Below, piece by piece: positions 25,919-34,283 of a stretch of 64,000 nt of DNA. Origin of the DNA: Streptomyces sp. AC550_RSS872. Lineage in GTDB: Bacteria > Actinomycetota > Actinomycetes > Streptomycetales > Streptomycetaceae. Position 1 is the first letter of the stretch. Each line of letters starts with the position of its first letter. The DNA is taken from the NCBI RefSeq assembly GCF_019049285.1, contig NZ_JAGMUL010000005.1, positions 1-64,000 of the forward strand, in the 5' to 3' direction. Position numbers and translations under genes: made by a program. Under the pieces are notes generated by a model. It was not told the DNA's origin, did not search any database, and saw nothing but the letters and a program-made list of their open reading frames with translations.

Positions 25919-27456
25919 CGCTTCGCCTTCGTCCGCTCGGGGCCGGCCGCGGTGACTACGAGCGCCTTCGACGCGGGTGCCGTGTTCGTGCCGTCGGTGA
26001 CGGCGATCCGGTAGCGGTGGCGCGAGCCGGGCGTGACGGTGTCCGTGTACTTCATGGTGGGGCGGTTCCACTCCGTGGACCGGCCCGTCGGCGAGGCCAC
26101 GAGCTTGCCGTCCCGGTAGATCCGGTACGTCAGCACCGCGTCGTCCCGGTCCCAGGCGGAACGCCAGGAGAGCGTGACCCGGCCGGTGCGCGAGGCCGAG
26201 GCCTTGAGCCGGGGCGGCTCTTCCGGGGTTCCCCGGTCGGGCCCGGTGGTGAAGCGGGTCAGGCTCTGCTGCCGTCTGCCGTTGACCTCGGTGAACTCGC
26301 CTCCCGCCCAGAGGATCCGTCCGGCCATCTTCAGGGCCCGGGGACCGTTGCCCTCGCCCGTCCCACCGTCCGTGTCGGGGAACCAGTGCAGGATGTGCCG
26401 GTCACGGACCGACTGGGCCAGGAAGTGCTGGCGGAAGTTGCCCTCGTCGAAACCGCCAGGTGTGTCACTACAGTTATGGGCGTGGGAGCCGCTGTAGAGG
26501 ACGCCGTTGTACACGGCGACGGCCTGGGTGGCGCCCAGGCAGGTGTCCTTCCACACCATCTCGCCGCCTCCGAGGCGGCCGGCGATGCGGCCGTCGAAGA
26601 TGCCGGTGCCCCTGCCCTCGGCCGCGACGTAGAAGTTGGTCGCGTCGCGTGTCAGCGCCTGCACGGAAGAACGCGACGGCAGCCAGTCCGAGTAGGTGAG
26701 CACGGTCTTGCCGGTGGCGGGCCGCAGGGCGACGAGGGACCTCGCCAGGTCGTCGTTGACCATGTTGAAGTTGCCGCCGACGATGAGCTTGCCGAATTCG
26801 GGAGCGGCGAGCAGAGCCCGTACCGGACCGTCGATCTCCGCCCTGAACGGCAGCAGCGAACCGCTGGGGGTGAGCGCCGCGACGCGCTCCCTCTCCTTGC
26901 CGTTGACACGCGTGAAGTCGCCCCCCAGATACACCGCACTGTCCGTGACCTCGATGGCCCGTACGTACGACGAGATGGCCGGACGGAAATCTTTGCGCAG
27001 CGAACAGTTGCCCGTGTTGACCGCAGCCGCCCCGGTTGCCCGGTTCTTGCCCACTCTGCTGAACGAGCCACCGACGTACAGCACTTCGTCGGCCGGCGAC
27101 ATCTTCAGTGCTCGTACGACGCTCCCACCGCCGGTGAACGGCAGGGCACACGGCAGGAGCCTGCCGGTTCTGGCGTCGAAAGCGGCGAAGTTCTTGCGCG
27201 CGACCTCCCTTTGACCGGGTTTCGCGCCCGGGGGACGGACCTTGTCGAAGCTCCCGCCGACGTACACGACACCGTTCGCGTACTCCAGTGACCAGACGAT
27301 CCCGTCGGTCTGCCAGGTCGCCAACGTGTCGGCGGTCAGGGTCTTTTCGTCACTGTCGGCCGCCGCGGCCGAAGCGGCGATGAGCGAGGCAGCCGCGAGG
27401 AGGGCCACAGCCGAAGCCGTGGTGACCCCTCTCTTCGTGCTTTTTCTCAAGCGCAT
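25915..27456 (-). CDS. Secreted beta-propeller-like protein with delta-60 type repeats and a C-terminal Fn3 domain
   Basis: A 513-residue protein; the ATG ending at 27456 has AGGGA about seven bases upstream, and the first 34 residues form a signal peptide ending in SAAAADS. At least five repeats of the pattern V-Y-V-G-G-S-F-x-x-V-x-G are visible (VYVGGSFDKV, LYVGGSFSRV, VYLGGDFTRVNG, LIVGGNFNMVN, LWAGGEFTEVNG), typical of delta-60/kelch-like blades. A fibronectin type III domain occupies about residues 415-500 (VTLSWRSAWDRDDAVLTYRIYRDG). There are paired Cys. It lies inside the export operon, after the flippase gene and overlapping the cytidylyltransferase, so a role in binding or modifying the polymer outside the cell is likely but not proven. 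Confidence 0.72.
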   Translation of the reverse strand: MRLRKSTKRGVTTASAVALLAAASLIAASAAAADSDEKTLTADTLATWQTDGIVWSLEYANGVVYVGGSFDKVRPPGAKPGQREVARKNFAAFDARTGRLLPCALPFTGGGSVVRALKMSPADEVLYVGGSFSRVGKNRATGAAAVNTGNCSLRKDFRPAISSYVRAIEVTDSAVYLGGDFTRVNGKERERVAALTPSGSLLPFRAEIDGPVRALLAAPEFGKLIVGGNFNMVNDDLARSLVALRPATGKTVLTYSDWLPSRSSVQALTRDATNFYVAAEGRGTGIFDGRIAGRLGGGEMVWKDTCLGATQAVAVYNGVLYSGSHAHNCSDTPGGFDEGNFRQHFLAQSVRDRHILHWFPDTDGGTGEGNGPRALKMAGRILWAGGEFTEVNGRRQQSLTRFTTGPDRGTPEEPPRLKASASRTGRVTLSWRSAWDRDDAVLTYRIYRDGKLVASPTGRSTEWNRPTMKYTDTVTPGSRHRYRIAVTDGTNTAPASKALVVTAAGPERTKAKR

Positions 27457-27529
27457 GGAACATCCCTGGTTGCAGCCAGAACGGGTGGAGGAACGGGGAG
27501 GGTGGGGCGGTCTCGGTTCCGAGACGGCC

Positions 27530-29077
27530 TCAAGTGGCGCGTTCGCGCAGCACACCGACGAGTTCACGTACTCCCAGGGGTGTGCTAAATCGCCACAAAC
27601 TTATACCGAATACGCACAATCCCACGGTGATTGCGACGGCAAGTCCGACGACCGTGTCACCTGCCAGCAACCTGGTGGGAAGGACCAGCGGCACCGTGAG
27701 GCACAGGCCTGTGAAAGTGGCCATCAGATATCCGCTGTCGATGACCGTGAAGCCCGGATGCCGGCGCACCAACGCGGCCGCGACGAGGTTCTCGACGACC
27801 GTCGCCGCTCCCCAGGACACGGCGGCGCCGAGGACGCCAAGGCGGGGGACGGCAAGGAGACCGACCGTCAGCTGAACCGCGAACGCGACGCCCGTGACCC
27901 CCAGATGCCAGGAACTCTTGCCCGCCATGAGCAGCACGGTCTGGGCGTTTCCCACCCCTACGTTGACCGCCGAGGCGATACAGAGCACCACCAGGGCATC
28001 CGCCCCCTGCTCGAACTCCGGCCCGAACAACGACAGAACAGTGCCCGGAAAGCTCGTGAGCAGGACGAGCAGGGGCCAGGAGAACAGCACGATCCAGCGC
28101 GTCGAGACCCGGTACAGATGGCGGGCCTGCGGGATGTCGTCCACCGCGAGCAGACGGCTGATCTCCGGGGCGACGGCCAGCCGGATGGCGAGCTGGAGCA
28201 GTGTCGCGGCGATGACGACGCGGCCGACGGCGGTGTAGATGCCCGCCTCTTCGCTCGTCGCCAGGCTGGACAGCAGGACGACGCCCACCCAGACCGCGCT
28301 GATGTCGAAGACGGAGGAGATCGCCCGTGGCCCGGCGAAGGCCCAGAACCCTCTCCGTACGGCGACCGTGGCCTGCCCGCAGGCAGGGCTCGGGCTCGTC
28401 CGGCGGCGTTTGCGCACGGCGAGGCAGGCGATGACGAAGCCGGCCGCCGTCGGCAGGAGCCAGGCGGCGGCCAGACTCAGCACGCCCGGAGCCAGCAGCA
28501 CCACCGGCACGGCGATCAGCACGCGCAGGACCGGTTTGCCGATCTGCTCGACGCCGACGAACGGGATCACGGTGCCGTAGCCCTGGGTGGCGCCCAGCAG
28601 GATCAGGGTGACCGTGGCCAGGGGGAGGAACACGGCGAACAGCCGGACCAGGGTCACCGCGTCGTCCGGGGCGAGATTCGGCAGCAGCGAGGTGGCCGTC
28701 CAGGGGGAGAGGAACAGCAGCGCCGCCACCGCACCGCTCGCCACGGCCCCCGGCAGGATCGCGCTGCGCAGGAGGGCGCCCACCCTGCGGCCACCCGTGG
28801 TGACCAGGTCACCCGAGACGAAGCGCACCAACCCGGTGTCGGCGCCGAGCTTGCAGGTGTTGCAGAGGATGGTGAAGGCCGCGACACCGGTGAACACCGC
28901 TCCCGCCCCGTACGCCCCGAGCGCGCGGGTGACCAGGGCGACCAGGGCATAGCCGAAGACCGCGTTCACCGTGGAGCCAAGGAAGCCCCACCAGCCACCG
29001 CGCGCGGTGGCGGCGACCCCGCACCGGGCGGTCGAGTCGCCGGTGGTGGCGGGGACAGCCGTACCGGAGGCGCTCAT
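27530..29077 (-). CDS. Wzx-type polysaccharide flippase
   Basis: A 515-residue polytopic protein with 12 or more hydrophobic helices in the MOP/MVF-superfamily pattern: WWGFLGSTVNAVFGYALVALVTRALGAYGAGAVF at helices 1-2, typical of oligosaccharide flippases, an Arg-rich cytoplasmic loop (RKRRRTS) in the middle, and charged ends. Such proteins move undecaprenyl-diphosphate-linked repeat units to the outer face for Wzy. Its start overlaps the wzz-like stop by four bases (ATGA), and the secreted propeller gene begins 73 bases later. Specificity cannot be read from sequence. Confidence 0.82.
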   Translation of the reverse strand: MSASGTAVPATTGDSTARCGVAATARGGWWGFLGSTVNAVFGYALVALVTRALGAYGAGAVFTGVAAFTILCNTCKLGADTGLVRFVSGDLVTTGGRRVGALLRSAILPGAVASGAVAALLFLSPWTATSLLPNLAPDDAVTLVRLFAVFLPLATVTLILLGATQGYGTVIPFVGVEQIGKPVLRVLIAVPVVLLAPGVLSLAAAWLLPTAAGFVIACLAVRKRRRTSPSPACGQATVAVRRGFWAFAGPRAISSVFDISAVWVGVVLLSSLATSEEAGIYTAVGRVVIAATLLQLAIRLAVAPEISRLLAVDDIPQARHLYRVSTRWIVLFSWPLLVLLTSFPGTVLSLFGPEFEQGADALVVLCIASAVNVGVGNAQTVLLMAGKSSWHLGVTGVAFAVQLTVGLLAVPRLGVLGAAVSWGAATVVENLVAAALVRRHPGFTVIDSGYLMATFTGLCLTVPLVLPTRLLAGDTVVGLAVAITVGLCVFGISLWRFSTPLGVRELVGVLRERAT

Positions 29078-30678
29078 CGGGGGGAGGAGAGAGTGTCGTC
29101 CCGCACGGGAGCCGTCGGTTTGCCCACGGTGCCGGTTGGTGTGGACGACACCGCGGCGGACTTCCGCTCCCTGGCACGACGTACCCAGTCGCTGTCCGTG
29201 AGACGGGGGATCAGTCCGCGCCGTGGGACATCGTGGAGCGCCGCACCCACGATGTTCCCTCCCGAGCAGCCGATCAGCTCGGCTACCCGCTTGAGGTCCT
29301 CGCGCCTGGTCTCCTCCAGGCCACCCACCACGAGAACGCCGTCCACGCGTTGGGCGAGCGCGACACCCTCGGGGTGTTCCAGCAGAGGCGGGGCCAGGAC
29401 GAGCGTCGCACTTCCGCGATCGGCGTCCACCGGGGCGTACGCCGTCATCAGGCCGGCCGGCCTGTCGCCGCCGGTGCCACGGACGTCGGGGCAGAGGGTG
29501 AATCGCCCGGCTGTACCGGCATCGACGACCGCTGTGCCCTCAGGTGCGCCGGGCGGCACGGACTTGTCGGCCGACAGCGGCAGCCGTGCGGACAGGCCGG
29601 GTGCGTGTCCGGTCGCGTCCACAAGCAGCACATGGTCGCCGGACTCCGCGAGGGCGGCCGCGAGATTCACGGTGACGGCCTCGGCGCCTCGTTCCCGCCG
29701 CGGCGCCACGAGCATGAGCGTGCCGATGGCCGCAGGGCTGCCGCCCCGCAGCCGGAAGGCCAGGGCTCGGTACGCCTCCGCGCGGCCGCCGTCGGTTCGG
29801 CCGACCTCCAGCAGCTCGTCGTCGGTTCCAGGGGCCGGGAGGATGCCCAGCACCGGAGCACCGAGCGCCCCTTGGAACTCGGCGACCGAGCGCGCCCGCG
29901 GCTCGAGTGCGCAGCGCAGCCAGGCGAGTACGACGCCCAGGACGAGACCGCCGATCAGGCCGAGCGGGAAAAGCCAGCCCGGGCCCGGCCCGGAGGGGCG
30001 CGCCGCCGGCTCGGCTCTCCGGACGACGTCACCGCCAGTGGTGTCGTAGGCCCTGATGTCCGACACCCTCTTCTGCATAATGCCGATCTGCTGCCGAAGG
30101 CCCGCGGTGCCGGCGACGGACTCAGCGGGCTTCTTCCTGGCGTTGACCCGTCCGGTGAGCTCGGTGAGCTGTTGCTCAAGCCCGGCGGCCATCCGCACGA
30201 TCATGGACTTGGACCGCTCCTCGCGATCGGCGAGGTAGGCCTGCGCGAACGCGTTGCTGACGCGAGCCGCGCGCTTCGCGGTGCCCGCTGTGTACTCGAA
30301 CCGGAGCAGCTGGGTGTCCGGGGGGTTCACCACGCGCAGGTCCGTCAGCAGCGCATCGGCGCGAGCGGGGTCCCCCAGTGTGGTCGCCGCCCGTGCCGCG
30401 ACCGTCGCGCTGAGCGCGATCTGCCGCTCCGTACCCATGCTCACCTGACTGTCGACGGCAACCCCCGGCGTACTGAAGGGGTCCGCTCTGGGGCGGACGA
30501 GCACCTCGCTCGTGGAGGTGTAGGCGCCCGCGCCCAGCAGAACGAGGACCAGTCCGCTGAGCAGCCCGAGGAGCACGCCCGACGCGATGGTCGCGCGGTA
30601 CCTGAGCAGCCGGCGCACCTGGTCGCGAAGCCGGTCGGGGTCGTCGTACCGATCGTCTGGGCCGGCGGAGCTGGTCAC
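29074..30678 (-). CDS. Wzz/BY-kinase-type chain-length regulator with degenerate kinase domain
   Basis: A 534-residue protein starting at a GTG with AGGAGG six bases upstream, overlapping the polymerase stop by four bases (GTGA). The N-terminal part has two transmembrane helices (about 34-54 and about 225-247) bracketing an extracellular coiled domain, as in Wzz and CapA. The C-terminal half resembles the cytoplasmic bacterial tyrosine kinase domain, but the P-loop reads APRRERGAEAV with no GK(S/T), the Walker B region reads LVLAPPLL instead of a DTPP-type motif, and there is no terminal Tyr cluster. The kinase is therefore probably inactive, and this protein likely sets chain length by its Wzz part alone. 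Confidence 0.8.
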   Translation of the reverse strand: MTSSAGPDDRYDDPDRLRDQVRRLLRYRATIASGVLLGLLSGLVLVLLGAGAYTSTSEVLVRPRADPFSTPGVAVDSQVSMGTERQIALSATVAARAATTLGDPARADALLTDLRVVNPPDTQLLRFEYTAGTAKRAARVSNAFAQAYLADREERSKSMIVRMAAGLEQQLTELTGRVNARKKPAESVAGTAGLRQQIGIMQKRVSDIRAYDTTGGDVVRRAEPAARPSGPGPGWLFPLGLIGGLVLGVVLAWLRCALEPRARSVAEFQGALGAPVLGILPAPGTDDELLEVGRTDGGRAEAYRALAFRLRGGSPAAIGTLMLVAPRRERGAEAVTVNLAAALAESGDHVLLVDATGHAPGLSARLPLSADKSVPPGAPEGTAVVDAGTAGRFTLCPDVRGTGGDRPAGLMTAYAPVDADRGSATLVLAPPLLEHPEGVALAQRVDGVLVVGGLEETRREDLKRVAELIGCSGGNIVGAALHDVPRRGLIPRLTDSDWVRRARERKSAAVSSTPTGTVGKPTAPVRDDTLSSPR

Positions 30679-32141
30679 GGATGCCTCCTGTGTCCGGGGA
30701 TGAGGCCGGGGGTGGGTGCGTGGCCGCCCGTGGTCGCGGGCGGCCGCACAGGGGACGGGGCCGGTGCGGCAGCGCGTTTGGTGATGAACAGCGGGACGGC
30801 CAGGAGCAACAGAAGAGGGCCGATGATCGCCATGAGGCTGCCGCGCAGGAAAATCATCTGGTAAAAGGCGAAGGCGGGAACCAGCAGAACCGCCAGCGTG
30901 CCCTGTCGGTGCCGCAGCCGCTCCCGAATGTCGTCCATCCGCCGTCCAGCAGCACCGAGCAGGCAGAAAACGGCGACGACGCACGGAACACCGCCCCACA
31001 GGTAACTCTCGATCCACACCGGCGCGGAAAGATTGTGGAAGTCGTAGCCCGCGTACTGGGCGAGTTCGATACCGGTCGCCTGCGGTTTGTCGGGCCACAT
31101 GGAGCGGGGAACCATGAACAGGACCAAGCCGAGCGCTGCCGACGGCGAGTAGCCGTTTTCCTGCACATAGTCGATGCCAGTCTGCATTTGCTGGAAAGCG
31201 TCGTAATCCATGCTGGTGCTGAACTGCTGTGCCAGCGGCACAACTTGCAGCACTTCCCGTTCGTCGTAGCGGAAGTAGTCGCTGTACGGGAAGGCGAACA
31301 GCACCACGACCGTGATCGCGGCGGCGGCGGTGCGGAAGACCCGCGGGGTGCTGAACCGGCGCCATGAGAAAAGCAGAACCAGAAGTACGGTGCCGGCCCA
31401 GAAACGCGGCCTGCTGATCGGGTTGTTGACGATCACGTTGAGCACGAGGAGGCTCGGGAGCGCCGTCCAGCGGATCGTGCGCACCAGCCGTCCCGTGCCG
31501 TTCGAGCGGGGCAGCCGGACCAGGGCCACGAGGGCCCAGAAGGCGGGGACGGCGAGGGCCCAGACCCGCAGCGTATGCGTGGCGTCGGCTTCGGCACGCG
31601 ACTGCCAGAGCGCCTGTCTGCTGGTGAAGAAGGCGCGTAGACCGCCTTCCTGGCCGGGGATCAACGCGACCGCCAGGGCGAGTGACAGCCCGCACAGCAT
31701 GAGTACCGGCAGTGGCGAGAGGCTGCGCGACAGCAGGGGTACGAACACGATCGACCTGCCATCGTTGCGTCCGGCGGCCAATGCCGCCCCCGCGCTGTAG
31801 GCGACGAGGCCGAGTTCGGTCAGTGCGGCGGCCGCGAGAGCGGTCGTCTCATCACCGCGGTATTCGAGCGGGTAGGAATCGGTGGCGAGCATGGCGAGCG
31901 GCGCAAGCCCGAGCCACACATAGGAGAAGAGCCAGAATCCGAAGGCGACGAGGCGTACCGAAGTATCGGTGAGCACCCGGGCGAGTCCCCCTCCCGCGTG
32001 CACCACGACGGCACACTGCACGGCGAGGGCCGCCCCGAAACGCGTATCGGTGGACTCCAGGACCAGTCCCGGCAGAAGGACGACGAGCACCAGGGCCCAG
32101 ACGCATACCGCAGCCATACAACGGACTTGGCTGTCCCGCAC
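30675..32141 (-). CDS. Wzy-type polysaccharide polymerase
   Basis: A 488-residue polytopic membrane protein with about 11-12 hydrophobic helices and a large loop (roughly DYFRYDEREVLQVVPLAQQFSTSMDYDAFQ to the MVPRSMWPDKP segment) of the O-antigen polymerase type; MVPRxxWPxKP is a frequent feature of such proteins. The GTG ending at 32141 is chosen because GAGGGG lies six bases upstream; ATG at 32147 and TTG at 32186 are alternatives. Wzy polymerises lipid-linked repeats exported by Wzx. It heads the five-gene minus operon and is divergent from a GT4 gene. Family assignment is by topology and motifs, since Wzy sequences diverge strongly. Confidence 0.75.
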   Translation of the reverse strand: MRDSQVRCMAAVCVWALVLVVLLPGLVLESTDTRFGAALAVQCAVVVHAGGGLARVLTDTSVRLVAFGFWLFSYVWLGLAPLAMLATDSYPLEYRGDETTALAAAALTELGLVAYSAGAALAAGRNDGRSIVFVPLLSRSLSPLPVLMLCGLSLALAVALIPGQEGGLRAFFTSRQALWQSRAEADATHTLRVWALAVPAFWALVALVRLPRSNGTGRLVRTIRWTALPSLLVLNVIVNNPISRPRFWAGTVLLVLLFSWRRFSTPRVFRTAAAAITVVVLFAFPYSDYFRYDEREVLQVVPLAQQFSTSMDYDAFQQMQTGIDYVQENGYSPSAALGLVLFMVPRSMWPDKPQATGIELAQYAGYDFHNLSAPVWIESYLWGGVPCVVAVFCLLGAAGRRMDDIRERLRHRQGTLAVLLVPAFAFYQMIFLRGSLMAIIGPLLLLLAVPLFITKRAAAPAPSPVRPPATTGGHAPTPGLIPGHRRHP

Positions 32142-32190
32142 CTGCATCCCCTCATCGACGCCATCAATGAAATGAATCAACTGCAATCGA

Positions 32191-32277
32191 TTTATAGCTC
32201 AGGCCCGGAACATATCAGGCGATATTGCTTGGCGTTTCTTTCCGGAAATCCCCTTGCGCATGTCGTATTTTAATTAA
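32191..32277. promoter_or_regulatory. AT-rich divergent regulatory region of the polysaccharide locus
   Basis: The gap between the polymerase (minus) and GT4 gene (plus) is markedly AT-rich for Streptomyces. It has a perfect palindrome TTTCCGGAAA (32239-32248), an ATATC-AGGC-GATAT inverted repeat (32212-32225), a TATAAA on the minus strand (32191-32196) and TTAATTAA just before the plus-strand ATG. Likely holds both promoters and an operator. Confidence 0.4.
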
Positions 32278-33516
32278 ATGACTGATATGTTCACGGGTTG
32301 CCGCGTCCTGCTGGTGTCGACCAACTACGCCCCCGAGCACGCCGGAATCGCCCCCTACGCGACCCTGACGGCGGAACACCTGGCCGTCCGCGGCGCCGAG
32401 GTCGACGTCCTGACAGGAATGCCGCACTATCCGGGCTGGCGGGTACACGGCGACTACCGAGGGCGCTGGCGCATGGTGGAGTACCGGCAGGGCGTCCGGG
32501 TCCATCGGCGCCGCGGCTTCGTTCCTACACGTCAGACCGCGCTGCTCAGGGCGGCGTACGAGGCCAGCTTCCTGGCACACGGTTCGATCCGGCCACCCAC
32601 CGCACGGCCGGACCTGGTCCTCAGTCAGATGCCGACCCTCGCCGGCGGCGTGATCGGCGGCGGGGTCGCCCGTCGCCACGGGGTGCCCCATGTGGTCGTG
32701 GTGCAGGACCTCATGGGCGCGGCGGCCGCACAGAGCGGGATCAGCGGCGGCGGCCGCGTGGCATCCCTCGTGACCTCAGTGGAGTCGAAGATCCTGCGCG
32801 GGGCAGCCCTGGTCGGCGTGGTGCACGAGTCGTTCGTGGACCGTGTCACCGCCATGGGCGTGCCGGAGTCACGCGTCAGGGTCGTGCCCAACTGGAGCCA
32901 TGTGGCACCCTCTACCGGCGACCGCCGAGCGGTGCGGGCGCGACTCGGCTGGCACGACGAGGAGTTCGTCCTGCTGCACGCGGGAAACATGGGCCTGAAG
33001 CAGGGGCTGGACGTCCTGGTCGAGGCGGCGCGCATCGGAGCCCGCGAGACCCCGCGTCTGCGGATCGTCCTCATGGGCGACGGCAGCCGGCGGACACACC
33101 TGGAGCGGCTCGCCACCGGTCTGCCGAACGTGGACTTCCTCAAGCCCGTGCCCGACGCCGACTTCCCTGACGTGCTGGCCGCGGCGGACGTCCTCGCGCT
33201 CACCCAACGCGCGTCCGTGGACGACATGAGCCTCCCTTCCAAGCTGACGTCCTACTTCGCGAGTGGACGTCCCACGGTTGCCTCGGTGGCCGCACAGGGC
33301 GGCACGGCTCAGGAAGTACGTCGGTCCGGTGCCGGAGTGGTCGTCCGCGCGGACGATCCGGCGGCACTGCACGGCTGCGTCGCCGAGCTGATGGGGGATC
33401 CCGGCCGATTGGCCGCGCTGGGCGCCCGCGGTCCCGCCTACGTCCGGGAACGGCTGAGCCCTGAGGCCGGGCTGGGCCGGATCACCGCGATGCTGTCCGA
33501 GGCTCTGGCTGGTTGA
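32278..33516 (+). CDS. GT4 glycosyltransferase, WcaI-like
   Basis: A 412-residue GT-B enzyme. The start VLLVSTNYAPEHAGIAPYAT and TGMPHYPGW are characteristic of WcaI-like colanic-acid glycosyltransferases; the C-terminal donor domain shows LLHAGNMGLKQGLDVLVEAA, VDFLKPVPDADFPDVLAAADVLALTQ and LPSKLTSYFASGRPTV, with the Ser-Lys of SLPSKL in place of the usual E-x7-E region. It should transfer a sugar from an NDP donor to the lipid-linked repeat at the cytoplasmic face. The ATG is preceded by TTAATTAA and no obvious ribosome site; an ATG three codons later is an alternative. Its 3' end overlaps the convergent CDP-alcohol gene by 35 bases. Confidence 0.82.
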   Translation: MTDMFTGCRVLLVSTNYAPEHAGIAPYATLTAEHLAVRGAEVDVLTGMPHYPGWRVHGDYRGRWRMVEYRQGVRVHRRRGFVPTRQTALLRAAYEASFLAHGSIRPPTARPDLVLSQMPTLAGGVIGGGVARRHGVPHVVVVQDLMGAAAAQSGISGGGRVASLVTSVESKILRGAALVGVVHESFVDRVTAMGVPESRVRVVPNWSHVAPSTGDRRAVRARLGWHDEEFVLLHAGNMGLKQGLDVLVEAARIGARETPRLRIVLMGDGSRRTHLERLATGLPNVDFLKPVPDADFPDVLAAADVLALTQRASVDDMSLPSKLTSYFASGRPTVASVAAQGGTAQEVRRSGAGVVVRADDPAALHGCVAELMGDPGRLAALGARGPAYVRERLSPEAGLGRITAMLSEALAG

Positions 33517-34234
33517 CCGCCGTCCTCAGGAGAGCCAGTTCGCGAAACCACTTGGCGAGGAACGCCGGCACCAACACCATGTGGGCCGCGAGCAGCGCCA
33601 CGTAGAGGGCGAAGAAGAGCTTGTGGTTGCCCAGGAACAGGAAGATCAGGCACACCAGACCGTAGTCCACGGGGAGCAGGGCCAGGCCCCGGACAGTGGA
33701 GGGCCGGACTCCGGGACAGGCGGGCGTGTCAACACCCACCCTTTTCAGCTGGTCCGTCAGCGTTGCCCCGAAGAACAGCAGAACAGCGGCGAACTGAAAC
33801 GCGACGGGGGCGAGCAGAAGCGCGGGGTGCGGCAGGTCGAAGAAGCGGTAGAAGGAAATCAGCACCGCGGCGTGGATCCCCAGGAGCTTCGCACAGTCCA
33901 CCACGTGGTCCATCCACTCTCCGGACGGACTGGCCGACCGTTGCAGCCGGGCCAGCTGACCGTCCGCGGAGTCGAGGGCGAAGCCGAAGAGCAGGGCAAG
34001 GGTGACCCACGGTCCCACAGCGTGGGTAGGCGGGTACACGCAGATCGTGGCGACCGCTGCGAAGGTGGCCAGCGCACTTGCAGCGGTCACGTGGTTGGGG
34101 GACAGTCCTAAGCGGTGCGCTGTGGCCGCGAGTACTCGGCCGACCGGGCGGTTGACGAACCGCGAATAGCCGGGAACTCCGCGGGCCGACTTCTGCACCC
34201 CCGATAGTTGCCGCAGTGCGCTGGAGAAGTCCAC
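33482..34234 (-). CDS. CDP-alcohol phosphotransferase (CDP-alcohol phosphatidyltransferase superfamily)
   Basis: A 250-residue membrane enzyme with a complete catalytic signature D-x2-D-G-x2-A-R-x8-G-x3-D-x3-D: Asp88, Asp91, Gly92, Ala95-Arg96, Gly105, Asp109 and Asp113. Several hydrophobic helices surround it. The superfamily moves a phospho-alcohol or phosphatidyl group from a CDP-linked donor to an alcohol. It lies within a capsule-type cluster next to nucleotide-sugar enzymes instead of lipid genes, and the same locus encodes a cytidylyltransferase, so a phospho-alcohol decoration or special lipid carrier is possible (inference). It converges on the GT4 gene with a 35-base overlap of 3' ends. 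Confidence 0.8.
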   Translation of the reverse strand: MDFSSALRQLSGVQKSARGVPGYSRFVNRPVGRVLAATAHRLGLSPNHVTAASALATFAAVATICVYPPTHAVGPWVTLALLFGFALDSADGQLARLQRSASPSGEWMDHVVDCAKLLGIHAAVLISFYRFFDLPHPALLLAPVAFQFAAVLLFFGATLTDQLKRVGVDTPACPGVRPSTVRGLALLPVDYGLVCLIFLFLGNHKLFFALYVALLAAHMVLVPAFLAKWFRELALLRTAVNQPEPRTASR

Positions 34235-34283
34235 TCTCTACACCTCGTGCCTGAACAGGCGGGAGTCCTCGTGGGACGACCGG

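Noticed and set aside
27242-30049. A plus-strand open frame of 935 codons opposite the flippase and Wzz-like genes
   Set aside because: Its translation is Arg/Gly/Gln/Asp-rich noise, while the minus strand gives clear membrane proteins with overlapping start and stop codons.
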